Both the position numbers and the translations under genes were made by a program. From Vermamoeba vermiformis (Eukaryota > Tubulinea > Echinamoebida): 64,000 nt of DNA. The stretch is taken from positions 248,001 through 312,000 of the forward strand of contig JBEWZL010000011.1 of assembly GCA_045837725.1 (NCBI GenBank), written 5' to 3'. The notes under the pieces were generated by a model. That model saw only the letters and a program-made list of their open reading frames with translations. It made no database searches and was not told the DNA's origin. Position 1 is the first letter of the stretch, and each line of letters starts with the position of its first letter. Below, in pieces: positions 31,337-46,912 of the stretch.

Positions 31337-34298
31337 TTACGAGGCAGCGTTATAATACAAGATTGGTTTGTTACAATTCGGACAAATTTTCTTCGGCAAT
31401 TTGTTGTAACACGACTTACACATTACTTTGCAACCACATGCCGTCGTGATTTTCTTTTTCTTCTCGTAACAAATCATGCACTCGCTCTTTTCTTTCTTTT
31501 TCATCGCTTCGGCATGCGCTTTTTTCATTTTCATGAATACTTCAAAACCAAAGCCACCCGTAAGAATTTTGACCTAAAGACGAAGATATTATTAGTACCC
31601 TCGATATTCCAATGGTGTTTTAATTCAAAAGTGTGACACGTGTCACGAGAGAGATTACGATGTGACACGCGTCATAGTGACTAAAATTAGCTAAGAAAAT
31701 AATTATCGTTACTATGACCGTGGCACGTGACCGTTTGATATCGAAAGCACGTGCGAGATTGCAAATGACACATGTCATTACACAACGAGCAAGAAAGCTT
31801 ACTTGTTTCTCGAGCTCGGCGACTTTAGCATTAGCTTGTTGCAGCTGCGTGAATAATTCCGACACGTTCTGATTGGCCATATCAACAGGCTGCGGCGCAA
31901 CTTGTTGGTTAATGAACATATCGTCAGACATCGAATGGCTCTTCAAGAAACTGTCGTATCTTCCCGCCAATGCTTTTTCGTCGTCCAAGTCAACTTCAAT
32001 TTTTTCAGGCACGATTGTTTGATCTGTCGGCAAAATGTCGTGTTCTTCGTGCACACTGTCTTCATCGTCTGAGTCGCTCTTGCCTTTACTGCCATCGGCA
32101 CTATGAAAAAAAAAAGTTGGTTAGAATTGAATTCCTTACACGGTAAAACACAAATTATGACGTGAGATCTAGATCTGTCGGAGAAGGCCAATAAAATGAT
32201 CATCAAAATAATATTATATCGTTTGATAGGGTAATATCAAGTAACTTTTGTATGTCGCTTGCGCTACGTTACCTAAAGTACAGATCTATTTCCATTTCTT
32301 CGCGTGCTTGTTCTGCCTTCACGTCTTCATCTTCATCGTCCAGTACTATCACTTGTGAGTCCTTGGGTGAATCTAGTGGACTAGGAGCCAAATCTTCTTT
32401 GATCGGCGATGCGTCCATTGGCTCGTCCGGGATCTGCTCATGAGGCCGCCTTTGTTGGAGTCAGATTAGATTCCATAACACTAGCAGCAGCGTTACGTTA
32501 TTATGCCCGAGGACTTACGTCAATAGGAAATTGGTTGCACGTTCTACGTCACCACCGTAAGCTCGTAAAGCGAACAGAACTTTGAACCTCGGCATTCCCG
32601 GAAGAATTTCTTGGATCGCTTTGATCTGCAATCGAACGAAGGTAAGACCATGTACTATAGTATTTAAATGGAATATGTAACAGGATTGTTTGAAGTAAAC
32701 GATAAATGGCTCCAGTCTTGTACAAGGCTAATCTCGCACAGGAGATTTTAGCCAAAAAATGATGTTCCGTTACAAAAAATAAAATTGATAAAATTTTGTA
32801 ACGGCACCGTTTTGAAACCAAAAAAAATTCCTAGTACGTACTTTTTCTTCAGGAATAACCTTCTCTTTCTTCTTGCCATGCGACGGCTCTTCTTTCTTGT
32901 TCGTAGTCCTCGGGCTCATCGATCGATGTTCGTGCAGGCTATGTCTATGATCGCGCTTAGGCTTCTTCTCTTTGGTATCAGATTCGTTCAATCTCTTCGG
33001 CGAGATTAACGCGGAGATTCGCGCCGATCTGTCTCGTGGGCTAGCAACACCGCCGCCTGGATCTTGATTGTTATTTACATTGTTATTGGCGTCGCTGCTT
33101 ATACTATTGTTATTTATATTGCTATTGGATTTGCTGAGATTGCCGTTCGATGAAGCGGATCTGTTTCGTTTTTCTTTGTGTGGCGCTTCTTTTGCAAATG
33201 CTTGCGCTGGAATTTCATTTACAATGTCTATTGACAATCGAAACCTCTCTATATCTACATATACATTAATCAATATTAAATGTTAAATCCACAGTTGAGG
33301 GCTTCAAATGAGGGTTTTGGATCAGATGTCGATAAATCTTGGTGATTAATATATAGAGGGTCATATTAATACTTACTAGAAAATAGCTCTATTTCATCGC
33401 CGTTCTTTAAGTGCACTGGCTCTTCTTTTGATAAAATACGTGTTTTATCTCTGTTCTGTTTGCGTGCGTACCGCGAGTAATTCATGCCAGTCTAAAATCA
33501 CAACAATCAGGTCAATTATGAGTTATTTATTATTAAGTATAACCATAGGAATGATTTCTAGTCAAAATCGGGAATTTGATAAGCTTGCAAAGATCCAAAA
33601 TTTTTCGAATCGAAAGCGCGGGATCTGACAAGCGTACATGCATAAAATCAAAACGCCGCAATTTGCACGTAATATTAATTCCATATTTAAACAATAAAGA
33701 AGTTTAAATGAATATTGACTTACGTTTTTAACTGAGACGCCGCCAGGAATATTAGCGACTATCATTAATTGATTTCGACTTATTCGCGTGTCTGTAATGC
33801 CTAATGACTATAATAATAGTTAGAATATGCATTAAATCTGTGTAACACAGAGATTCGGACGATTTTATGGAATTATTTTAAATCCGAAAATTTGACGAAT
33901 GTAGCGCGATACATAATCGGTTAAAAATCAAATATGATTCATTATAATAATGACGTAATATTATTAAAATATTTCTGAATGAACAGAATCGAGATTTCGC
34001 ATAGCAAATGAATGATTAATTTTTTCGGATTTGAAATTGACTCGGTCCCGTATTAATAACTGTTTTTCATCCTACGTACTTTACTTCTACCAAAATAAAA
34101 CGTCTCTCCATCTTTTAAATACTGTAGTATTTTTTGACGTGCTGAGACTTCAAATCCATTCGCATCAACCGGGACAAGCTCCAATTTAATGTATCGATTG
34201 TCAATTACGGATTTCTTAATATTTTCTTTGCTATTATTTAATGATCCTCCGACTTTCAAAGTCTTCTCCCGTCGCAAGTGCTTTCTGTTTTCTTCCAT
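31337..34298 (-). CDS. FHA-CUE/UBA-RING domain protein, putative E3 ubiquitin ligase
   Basis: The ATG at 34298 starts MEENRKHLRREK. A forkhead-associated domain follows, with FYFGR spliced to NTRISRNQ (donor GTAAAGT near 34085) and closing LKNGDEIELFS. Next is a Ser/Asn-rich, basic linker. One exon (about 32521-32627) encodes a CUE/UBA-like helix bundle: IQEILPGMPRFKVLFALRAY then GGDVERATNFLL. After an acidic stretch and a coiled coil (VSELFTQLQQANAKVAELEK), the last exon carries a RING: CMICYE, TACGCKVMCKSC, CPNCNKP. The usual His is Cys. FHA-plus-RING architecture matches the CHFR/RNF8 type of phospho-dependent ligases, but the middle ubiquitin-binding module is extra. The large intron at about 31574-31800 contains repeated TGACACGTGTCA palindromes. 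Confidence 0.8.
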
Positions 34299-34468
34299 CT
34301 TGAAAATCCGGATGGGCAAGTCTTGAATATCTTTTCACGGATTATCTCTTATAAGGATGACTATTTACAATTATTAATATAATATGATGAGGTCCTCTTG
34401 CATTTGTTTACAAAAATAAAACTTTGCGCCGCGTTTTTTTTTTGTTTTCCACGCCAATAGACAACACA

Positions 34469-37400
34469 ATGGGCATTAAAATCAAGGTACTAAGTATATG
34501 TTAATTATTAATATAATGGTCGTATTAACATAATTAGCTCTTTGTTATCTTATCTTTGGCTGTTGCAGCGCTGTCAACTCGAGTTGTTCTCGAATCTACT
34601 GCACGCCCGCACGTGTCAATTGAATGGTAGTAATAATAACGCAATATTATAATTATTGAAGCATAATATTTACCCGAAACATTTATTGAAGGGCAAAGGT
34701 CGGAGATGCTGATCCTCACGCTCTTATTGACTTGAGTTTCCCACTTAAACAACGCAACCTTGCTGCCTTCGAGGTATTTATTATATATTAACGATTTTAA
34801 TTGTAATTTTATGCATAATTAGCTACCTAGCGAGCATTTATTTAACCAAAAAAAATATCTGATATTTTTCTTTTTGCAAAGCAACATCGCTAGTTCTAAT
34901 TTGATGCTGCATTGATTTTATGGTGCAATGGTTAACAATATTATTATTAACTGATTAAATTCGTCCTTCGTTTAGAAATTTCGGACTACATTTCATTTCA
35001 AGCAGGCTGACAGCCTTTAATCCACCATTTACTATACATAAATACTTAACATTATCTATAGGCACGTGTTGAGGCCTTGAGCGACCCTTCTTCGCATGAA
35101 TACGGCAAGTACATGACTATCGACCAGATCCGACAAATGATCAGCCCTCCTAAGTCTGCTGCTGCCGTAAGTACCCATTAGATAATATACTCTCCTATAT
35201 ATGATTCAAACTCATAATATCTGCGTACTAAACGGCTTAAAATAGACCGTAATTGAATGGTTGCAACAACACCGTGTGACCCAAATTGAAGACCTTAGCG
35301 ATTGGGTTCGTGCTACTATGACTGTAGAACAAGCTGAGAAGCTCTTGCAGGTAATAATGTTAATCTACAAAGCATTAAATCTTCGCGTACCGGCTTGAAA
35401 GTAGCGGATGCACTTCGATCTTGTTAATAACTTCTCTAACGCTATTAAATAGGTTGATTACCATCACTACCGCCACATCATCAAGAACGTCGAAGTTATT
35501 CGTGCTCCCCAACACTACACCGTTCCTCAACACATTGCGGATGTGATCGACTTTGTTGGTGGCGTCTTCAGATTCCCTAGTAAGACTATATAAAATAGTA
35601 TAATTTATTTGGTACTTATTTATTATGCGCTATTAGAGGTCCCTAAGCCTGTTTTCCAATTCCCTGGCCAACCCATCACTCCGGCTACTATTCTTCAATT
35701 GTACAACGCTACTACGCTCCCTACTTATTCTGCTAACTTGCAAGTACGTATAATGTTGCCTATAATCATATTATATATTCGCACTGCCACCTTGCAGTCA
35801 ACCAGTCGAGGGATTTCTACTATAATTAGCCGATCGAGACAAAATATTGCGTAGCGGAATTGAAAATGTACAAATTCAATCTAATATGATATATATAGGC
35901 TGTAGTGTCATTCTTGGGCCAATTCTTCGATCCCGCTGATTTGATGCAGTTCCAACAGAACAACAACTTGCCCAACAACTCGATCGAGAAAATTATTGGT
36001 CCTAACGACCCTACTAACCCTGGTGAGTTATATAAGGGAATATTAAATAGCTATATGTACTAACGAAGGATCTATAGGAGTTGAAGCTAGTTTGGACGTC
36101 GATTTCCTCGTTGGAATTCCGGGCAACATCCGTACCTGGGTCTGGTCCACTGCTGGACAACGCCCGTTCGGCAACGAGCCTTTCTTGGACTTCTTGATGA
36201 ACGTCTCAGCTACCACTAACGGTAATATTGGCACTTATTTCAGAACGAATCCGGATCAGCTAACCTACTTTTCTTTTCGCTTAGTTCCTTACGTGTTCTC
36301 CATCAGCTACCAAGACTTCGAGAACACCGTGACTCCGGAATACGCCATGCGTGTATCAGCTGAATTCATGAAGGGCAATGCTCGTGGTTTGACCTTCGTT
36401 ACCGGATCTGGTGATTGGGGTGTTGGATGCACTAGCTCTCCTGCTGACTCGACCGACCAAGTCAATTGCAACGTATTTACTGCCGATTTCCCCTCATCTT
36501 CTCCTTACTTGACTTCTTTGGGTACGTGCTCGAGTTAGATTCGCTTGCTCAATTTTTCTGCCGTTACATGAGCTTACTAATACTCGAATATACAGGTGCT
36601 ACTTACCTTACTTCTAGCGGCTCCGAGAAGGCTGTTTCTTTCTCATCCGGTGGTTTCTCTAACTACTTCAAGCGTCCTACCTGGCAGGTACGATCCACAT
36701 CCGAATTGAACCAACGAACTTGCACCTAATACGCCAATTCTAATTAGAGAGATGCCGTTGCTAAGTACATGAGCGGTCCTAATGTCCCTCCTACCTCTTA
36801 CTTCAACACTACCGGCCGTGGTTTCCCTGATCTTGCTACCGTCGGAACTAACTTCCAAGTACGAGCAAATTTGAACCTAAGAATACTTTTATCAATTTTA
36901 TTTTGTTGCTGATTTAATAATATGTCCTAACGATGCATTATTATCCCCGTAGGTTGTTATTGGTGGCAGCACCGAACCTGTCTCTGGAACTAGCGCTGCT
37001 ACTCCTACTTTTGCCTCTTTGATCTCCATGTTCAACACTTTGAGGTACGTATCTTCATATTACTAATAATAATTATTACTTGATCCGAACTTCCAATTGG
37101 ATCACATCCACAATTTCTTTTATTTCTTAACCCTCTTGTGTTGTAGATTGGCTCGCAAGCTCCCTGTTGTTGGTAACATCAACGCGTTCTTGTACAAGGC
37201 TTGGGCTATTTCTCCTAAGGCCTTCACCGATATTGTTCAAGGCGATTCTCAAGATCAAGGTTGCTGCAATGCGAACTTCGCTACTGTTCCTGGCTGGGTA
37301 CGGCTATCCATACTGATGAAGTTAATATATATACTAACATTACGAATAGGATCCTTACACTGGTTTGGGTACTCCTAACTGGGGAGTTCTCGCCGAGTTG

Positions 37401-37469
37401 CTGATGAGCAACAAAGTTTTTGTTAACTTCCCTGCTCCGGCTGAAATGCATAAGCCTGAGTACAAATAA
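34469..37469 (+). CDS. Sedolisin family (S53) peptidase, TPP1-like
   Basis: The ATG at 34469 splices to a signal peptide (MGIKIKLFVILSLAVAALS). A Pro-kumamolisin propeptide follows: LSFPLKQRNLAAFE and ALSDPSSHEYGKYMT. The catalytic Glu and Asp lie in VEASLDVDFL, the oxyanion Asp in TGSGDWGVG, and the nucleophile in SGTSAATPTFAS. The Ca-binding end includes FTDIVQGDSQDQG and DPYTGLGTPNWGVL. The stop after MHKPEYK is at 37467. Family members are acid peptidases of lysosomes or the secretory route, and TPP1 releases tripeptides. About twelve short introns. All catalytic residues are present, so the enzyme should be active after propeptide removal. Confidence 0.93.
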
Positions 37470-37648
37470 GGCTATATAACATTGTTATTGTGGACACCAT
37501 GAGATAAATAGCTGTTTCAGTACAAAAATACTTTTTCGCGATCGAGAAATCCCGACGATTCTTTGAGGAAAAGTCGTCATAATATAAAACAATCATCTTG
37601 CGGCGAGCATTTTAAGTCAAACCAAATTACATATAACCACAATCCAAT

Positions 37649-38024
37649 ATGGCAACAAGAAAGTCTATCCCTGTATGTAATCGCAAAACTTTTCAGCAGC
37701 TGATCTCCATATCTCACCATAATTGACCTTTAGGAATCCAAGAATAAACTGGTAGACGCTATTACCAATAATAATGTCGAAGAAAGAGTCCGAGAAGCTT
37801 TTAATCAATATGACAAAGACAAATCTGGCACTTTGAACAGAGAAGAATTTTCTTCATTCGCAAACGATTTGTTAAATATTATTCGCGAAGGAATGGACAG
37901 CGCTGAATTATTAGAAAAATTTACTCCGAAGCATTTTACAGAAACAATGTTTGCGAAGCTGGACACAGACCACAATGGCAAGATCTCGTACAATGAATTC
38001 AGAGAGGTCTTGAAAAATATTTAA
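37649..38024 (+). CDS. Small EF-hand calcium-binding protein
   Basis: Two exons: MATRKSIP from the ATG at 37649, intron GTATGT..CTTTAG, then ESKNKLVDAI. About 104 residues with two EF-hand loops, DKDKSGTLNREE and DTDHNGKISYNE, both with the 1-3-5-7-9-12 ligand pattern. The loops are about 50 residues apart, linked by helices. No membrane or lipid anchor is seen. It is probably a soluble calcium sensor of the calmodulin-like class. Confidence 0.9.
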
Positions 38025-38115
38025 ATAATAAATAGTATACTATAGTATTAATTTTGTTTAGTGTGAAGCTTTACATTGCGTAAAAAAACGGATCGAGTCC
38101 AACAAATCTAAATTC

Positions 38116-40297
<2,182 letters not shown>

Positions 40298-40621
40298 CGT
40301 GTTATATTACAACAAAGTGTTACTTGTGGAATGGAAGTACTTCGTTATTTACAATTTATCAAATACTAAATTTCCAGTGACGAAGTTTTGCTCGTTAAAT
40401 TTGGCCATGAAAAAATTGACCGTCAAAATTTAATTTGAACGGCCAGTAAGACCTCAATACGAAAATTTGATATTTAAAGGAGTTCATTGGACGCAGGAGG
40501 AAAAAGGGACGGACTGGGATCTCTCATCGGCAAATAATAGTTTTCCCTCGGGACCAGAAAAAATTCAGAAAACGCTATCTTTGGGTTTGATTGCAATAAT
40601 TCTAGTATCTCTGATGGCAAG
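40298..40621. promoter_or_regulatory. Divergent promoter region between Rpt3 and CLU genes
   Basis: The 324-bp spacer separates two divergently transcribed genes, so it should contain both promoters. It holds TTGACCGTCAAAATTTAATTTGAACGGCC (from 40419), a member of the TTGACCGTCAA family also found in introns. No TATA box is assigned with confidence. Confidence 0.45.
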
Positions 40622-43600
40622 ATGGATTATACACATTTAACAGCCTATTCTCAACAGCCTGTTGAATTATTTAACGAAGATCCTCAAATTGTTCGTCCTG
40701 CAAGCGAAACCGTTTATTCAGATCCCGACAATGAAGCTACCCACAACGATGGCGTAGATCCTTGTGAGTATATCTAATATTTTGAATAAGACACCGTTTT
40801 TTTGAATTTGAAATCCGTTTCGTTAGATGCGAGTCAACAAGTTTACGACGCGTACGCCGCTGAACTCCGTGCTAGCAATAAAATTTATGAAGCCGAAAAG
40901 GATAATGGGGCCCTTAGTCTATCGGACATAAAGCAATCGTTGGAGACTACCTACGCGTCCGCGGATCCCTATTTCGAAGCCCAAATCACGTTAGTAGCTC
41001 TATCTAAACAAATACCTAATTAACCATGGTTGGATATATTAGAGATAATGATGACGCGGATAAAGATGACGGAGACTCGAGCGAATCCGAAGAAGACCTG
41101 AAATCAGGCGTATCTAAGCCTGAGCCTACTTCTTTCTCCGTCAAAGACTGGAACGCTGAATTTCAACAGCTACTTCAAGCGGAGGATGATTATGATAAGT
41201 TTGTTAATCTTGGCAAGCTTGCCCAGGAGTTTGGTACGTGACACATCCGGATCTTTTTAGCCGTAGGCGCTAATTAAGTCATTACTATAGTCTATACTGC
41301 TCAGACATATGGTCGGGTGATTATATCTGAGTTATCGGTACCCGTTCAGAACAAAACAATCAAGCCGACCTCGATCGGAGGTGCAGCAGGCGGTGAGAAG
41401 TACATCGTCAACGGAATTTTATTCAAATTTGCTCTTGATTTCAACGGCATTTACGGAGGCGATGAGAATGCTGCTAAAGCTGCGGGACATGACTTGAAGG
41501 TAACGCGCGATCCAAAAATCTTAAAATAGCCTACCGTTGCAAATCTCCTTCGAATCAATTTTGTGGCTCATTATGATTAATATTAACTAATATGGCGTTT
41601 AGGGCTCGATTCATTTCTTCCTAGCGGGTGAAGCTGGTCTGCATCTGCCTTTGATGGCGCTAATCAATTACATGGGCTTTTGTTTGGTCGCTGTAAGGAT
41701 TGAATAATATAATATCATTATATACTAATTGTCATCGCAGATGTCGCTATTGCCTATCTCATCTAAGACCTTGAAGGTAAGTTCGATCGAGGATCCTGCT
41801 TTTTTCTAACATTTCCTTTTATAGTATGGAAGCTCTGACAGCGGTGTGACTGTACATGTAGACGACGATACCTTGTTCACTAAGATGGCTGACACTGCTA
41901 AGAGGCTTAATCTTAAAGGCCATCACGTTGGCGCTCTTTCGTCTTCCATGAGGTTAATTTATGGACCTGGAGATCTCGAAGGACATTTAGGCAACGTACG
42001 TTATACTTATCACTTATGTATATTAATATTAGTACCTACTCACCAACGGTAATATAGGACGGTCGATATTATGTTATTGACTTTGCAAGGTTGTTCCCGC
42101 CAGAGGCGCCTATTGACAACAGGTAACGGATCCAAAAACAATTTTTTTTTATTCCAAAATTAGTTTCTTTCCGTTACTAATATAATATTTATCGATTAGT
42201 AAAGAGAAAGGTCGAATTTTGTACAAACTTCTGCGACCTGAACTTGTCGCAACCAACTCGGTCCCCCTGTCATCTGATGCATTTACCGGTATGCACCTAA
42301 ATCGAGATTTCACCATACAATGCGTGACGCTAATTATAGCTCTCAGGCTGGGCTGTTCTTGATAAGCAACATGGTCCTGAGAATAATAAGGAAGTGTTGG
42401 AGTGCACGAAAAGACTGCTGTTCGAAGTGATCCCTGCATTCGCTGAAGAACTGAAAACTCGCGACATCACTTATGACGCGGCAATATACACCAATTTACC
42501 TTCAGAGTTACATCGATGCGGTACGATCACGATGAATTTCCTTATTTGGTAATTGAAGGCTAACGCCATAACTAAACAGGAATTAACGTTCGTTACGCGG
42601 GCCACGTGCGAAGACTTCTCCGAGATACCACTTGGAGCACTATCTTTCTCTCATTTATCGTAAGCCATAAGCTAGTTTCCTTATTTGGCAAGTCAGACTA
42701 ATGAGTTTGCAGATCTCGCGAACAGTTTCGAGTATTATCCGAAAGAAGTGGCGTAAAATCATTTCTACGTCCAAATACATCACCGAACAGAAGTGCAAAG
42801 AGATTGCCATTGAAGTCCTCAATCACACCTTTGTGTCGTCAGTGCCTGGCTACAATGCATTCGTGACCGGAAAACTCCGCAAAATCATGAACCGAAAGTT
42901 CAAATTTGCCCTTTTTGATGACGAGAACGTAGAAGTAAGACTACTATTAACAATTAGTACTTAGCACTGTACTTACTATTACCTTACTTTAGGACTTTGA
43001 TTTTGTCGAGTCTTGTTTCAAGGATTATTCGCCCGGTCGTTTGGCGTGCTTAAAAAACATTGCCATGCAATTGGGCCTGGAACTCAGTACCATGGGCGAG
43101 AAGTCGCTGAGGCAAGTTAAACGAGAACAGGTTTTTTTAAGTTCCAAAAACTGATGATCTTTCTTAGTAATGAAAATGCCGCGTTGGTTCGTCGTGATAT
43201 TGTTGCTATTCACCCACGTGTCAAGCATATGAATGTCATTGGTACGTACAAAGCAGCGACGTGTCAAAAGTGTCAAAAAATAATTAACTTTGTTTATTTC
43301 AGATATCGCTGAGGCACAAGAAATGCTCTATTCAGCCATTTATGGTGACGGCGCAAAGGCCCATTTTGAGCACATTACTGAGTACTTCTCAAACACGGTC
43401 AGAAATGCTCCTCATTTGGTGGTACGAAACTTCCTTTTTTTATTCATGAACGAGCCGAAAAATAACATCTTTTGCAGAAATATCAATTAGACTTTGTTTT
43501 GAAAGGTTCGAGAACTTATCGCAAAAGGGCTAAAATGGGAGTGCTTGACAGTCGAACTGTTGCAATGGTAGGTCTCAAAAATGACACGTGTCAACTGATA

Positions 43601-45712
43601 ATTTTTTCTCGGAGTGAAAAAATTCGAACACCAATCTAACCGAATAATATACAGAATGCTGCGTATATGTCAACGCTGCTCACTGGCTTATTTACAAATG
43701 AACGGGACAACAAAATGAAATTTCTTTTGGCACTTGAACGAGCCAAAATTCAGCGACTAGGAATTTTGATTACTACAAAATTTGAGGACATGGGAAATTT
43801 TTCACTGTACCATACGATCAAAGAATTGTGCGGATTGGATTCTGATGGCTATCATGGCTTAGAGATTTATTTGGACACTTCGGCTCATTTTTATCATATT
43901 GGCAAACCTGATTTTACGCAGAAAGATTATCTTTGTAGCTTATTCAATGTAAGATTAAGTTACCAAATAAGGAAATTCAGTCATTATACAATACTCATTT
44001 TTATTTACAGAAAGCGGAAGAAAAGTTCATGGACGATACGAAATTTCAACTCATTGCCATTCGATATTACTTATTCCGCGCCGTATTCTTCGATGAAGAT
44101 TATTCGGATAAAATTATCTCGTTGTTTAACGTAAGAACAAAATTTTATCAATTTTATTATTGAGCGGATCTCGGCTAACTTTTTTCGCTTCAGGGAATTC
44201 CAAAACCGGATCAATATTTTCCTAAGCTATTGAATACTACGAAATTGGCGTTTTTGAACCACAAGCAATTCGATTACGAACAATTCAGCAAGATCTTGGC
44301 CATTGCTAGATCCATTCCCAAATTTTCCTCGTTGTTGCAGCAAGTCGTGGTGGTCGAAAGAAGTTTAACTATTCAGTCGGTCAATGAGGACCAGTTGGAA
44401 TTTCTTAAGAACCTCACTCCTAATAGCGGTTTCGTTTCCCTGAAAATCAAAGGAGGTGAACAGTAAGTCAAAAAATTTCCTTTTTAGGAACAGGACATTA
44501 TATTAACTGCGATTACAACAGAAATGCAGTTGCCGTTGATTTGCTAGGCCATTATTTGGCAAAGTCAGGTGACTTGACTTATTTGGAAATGGAGGAGTTC
44601 CCAGAACTACCAGCAAAAGTAATCGCGTGCATTGAAAGCAAGAAGATTAAGCATTTGAAGTTGTTGCAAGTGGGTCCTGCTCAAGTACTAGCGTCAACGA
44701 TCAAAATTTTAGCGCCAAATTTGGAATCGTTCGCTCTCGGCGAAACGGATTTGACGCAAGATCAGCTTTTGGAATTATTAGCTGCGTTGCCTGTCGGCTT
44801 AAAACAGCTACGATTGTCCTCATCAAAGATTAATCACGACCTATTGGCGGCACCAGAGCTCTCAGAACTTTTGAACAACGTTTTGGAGTTGGATCTGACC
44901 AATTGCACAGCGATCAATACGGAGGCTGTAGCTATGCTAACAAGACTTCAAAACATGCACCGATTGGTCCTTACTGGTTGCACCGGCATCTCCGATAATG
45001 ATTTCTATGCCACGATTTATCTGGTGCAGTCGAAGTCGTTGTTACAAGTCGTAACTCATCACGGTAACTCCGGATCTGGATCTTGTTTTTCAAAGCTTTT
45101 TCTAACGTTTGTTATTACAGGAGACGTCTTGGAGTATCAAAACGATTATAGAAAAGTCTATATTAACAGAATTGCTAATAATACACAGTATATTATTAAA
45201 GCAGCTTCTTCAGAGGTAAATTTCCAGTTTGACGAACGAATCCGAACCGAACCTGACTTTTCTTTATTTAGACACTAGCAGCTTATCATTTTAAGCCATC
45301 GTTTCAAAATTTCGTCTTTTCTGACAGTAACAACCGGCTATCAATATTCATAACAAAAACAGCTTTGGAAAAATCGATCAAGATCCACGGACAAGCTTTT
45401 GGTAATATCAATAGTATAATGATTGCTGTATTATTATCGAACATAATACATATTAAGTATTCAAGTTTCGCTTTTGTGGATGCGTTCCCAAAAATATTTA
45501 TTAATTTTATTTTTGTAGCGACTATTCGAACTTCGGGCGCCACTATGCCCGTAGTGGTTGGAAAAATGCTCATGAACGTTAATCCTGCACTAATGACGGT
45601 AAATTTCCCTGGTGGCATGTATTTCAAGCAAACGAATACCATTCAATTCGCTCCTGGCACTTGCATTACCCTCGCTTTGCCCGTATTCGGTGCAATAACG
45701 CAATCTCTTTAA
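40622..45712 (+). CDS. CLU-domain protein with leucine-rich-repeat-like C-terminal part
   Basis: The ATG at 40622 begins MDYTHLTAYSQQP. An acidic linker is joined by a GTTAGT..ATTAG intron near 40988-41040. The CLU core follows: GEKYIVNGILFKFALD, YGGDENAAKAAGHDLKG, then DGRYYVIDFARLFPPEAP and VRYAGHVRRLL. A helical region continues. From about 44200 to 45060 there are leucine-rich blades (HLKLLQVGP, LESFALGETDLTQDQLLELL, LKQLRLSSSKIN, LELDLTNCTAIN, MHRLVLTGCTGIS). The last exons add a tail ending FGAITQSL. CLU proteins govern mitochondrial distribution and the translation of nuclear-encoded mitochondrial mRNAs, usually with TPRs at the C-terminus. LRRs here are atypical. About twenty small introns. 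Confidence 0.82.
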
Positions 45713-45842
45713 GAACTTCGGATAATAATTTCAAACTGAGCCGGGAAGCTCGTCATAATCACTTTTTTAATTGCGAATGTACTTGTAACGAAAATTTTTT
45801 AATCGAATGTATTTTTTATTATTACCATAAAAGGTAAACAAT

Positions 45843-46703
45843 TTAACTAGTACAAGATTTACATCGGAATCCTTCTCGAATGCAATCGAAGCAGTAAATG
45901 CCGTTACAAAGTTCGCATCGTTCCTCGCAGTCTTCACAATAAGTTCTACCACATTGCTGACAATTGCTATGTTCCGCCGAATTATTGCAGAGTTGACATT
46001 CGAGCGTCAAAGAGCACATCCGATCTGGGATCTGAGAACACTTATTGCAAACACGATGATTTCCGCATCTCTCGCTGCAATCTACGCATACATTGGACCC
46101 ACAAGAACAACAGACAATCTTGTGCTGGTGGCATGCATGCCGTTTCTCATCGGATCCACATCCGCATTGAAATTCAACCAATCGGTGACGGCAAGTGTGA
46201 GCACAATAATAACAAGACAACTGTTCGTCGCATAATTTGCATACGGTAATGAGGTCCATTCCTGGGCAATTGCTCAAACAGGCTTTACACACGAATGAGT
46301 GACACGTCTCGCACTGTTGAACGCAAAACATACAAACTGGACTATTGCAGCTTGGAACCTCACAACTGTGCTTCGTATATTCGTAGCAGCCCCTGCTGCA
46401 AATGAAATAACTCCGTATGTACAAGCGTTTCGGATCCTGACACTTTCGTAAGTAATAATTCTTCAACAAGAATTTTAGTTTACTTACTGTATAAAAATCT
46501 GTCTTCGTATATTTTAATCCCCTGCGTTGCGATTCGAGTTGCTTCCAAAAATCTTCTTCGATCTTGCGAAATTTGTGGCTGACTGATCCGAGGCGACTAA
46601 CAGCTTTAATTGAGTCCAATAAATCTTGCATGTCGCTGCTTTTATTGAACTTCCATAAGAATCCCAAAATAACGCTACGAGTTTCGATCGGCGTTTCTTC
46701 CAT
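45843..46703 (-). CDS. Cysteine-rich multi-zinc-binding protein
   Basis: The ATG at 46703 starts METETP-like MEETPIETRS. The first 90 residues are helical (SVSHKFRKIEEDFWKQLE), somewhat F-box-like. The rest is a chain of CxxC/CxxH clusters: CEVPSCNSPVCMFC, CETCHSFVCKAC, CKLCDEQLSCYYC, CSCGSNVCVDC, CQLCNNSAEHSNC and CELCNGIYCFDC. About 30 Cys suggest tandem RING/B-box-like zinc modules, possibly a ubiquitin-linked scaffold. A 45-nt GTAAGT..CGAAAG stretch near 46444-46488 looks like an intron in phase, so the frame is open whether or not it is removed. No exact family is recognised. Confidence 0.72.
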   Translation of the reverse strand: MEETPIETRSVILGFLWKFNKSSDMQDLLDSIKAVSRLGSVSHKFRKIEEDFWKQLESQRRGLKYTKTDFYTVSKLKFLLKNYYLRKCQDPKRLYIRSYFICSRGCYEYTKHSCEVPSCNSPVCMFCVQQCETCHSFVCKACLSNCPGMDLITVCKLCDEQLSCYYCAHTCRHRLVEFQCGCGSDEKRHACHQHKIVCCSCGSNVCVDCSERCGNHRVCNKCSQIPDRMCSLTLECQLCNNSAEHSNCQQCGRTYCEDCEERCELCNGIYCFDCIREGFRCKSCTS

Positions 46704-46912
46704 TCTTTCTTTGTCTACAACAATAATAGAATCATCAAGTAGCGTATTCGTGTTCGTGTCATCATATTATTATTGTTTGTATTCGATATAAATAGTTGTT
46801 TTTGGTCCATTCTTGTAGGCAAAGAATTGACTTGTTTTGGTAATAGAATCGATTGGTTCCATAGATGAACATCATATCACAATAGTACTTGATCGGACAA
46901 GCTTATATTAAT

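Noticed and set aside
32252-32443. Ser-rich plus-strand frame
   Set aside because: Antisense to acidic exons of the FHA-RING gene; composition is the mirror of Glu/Asp codons.
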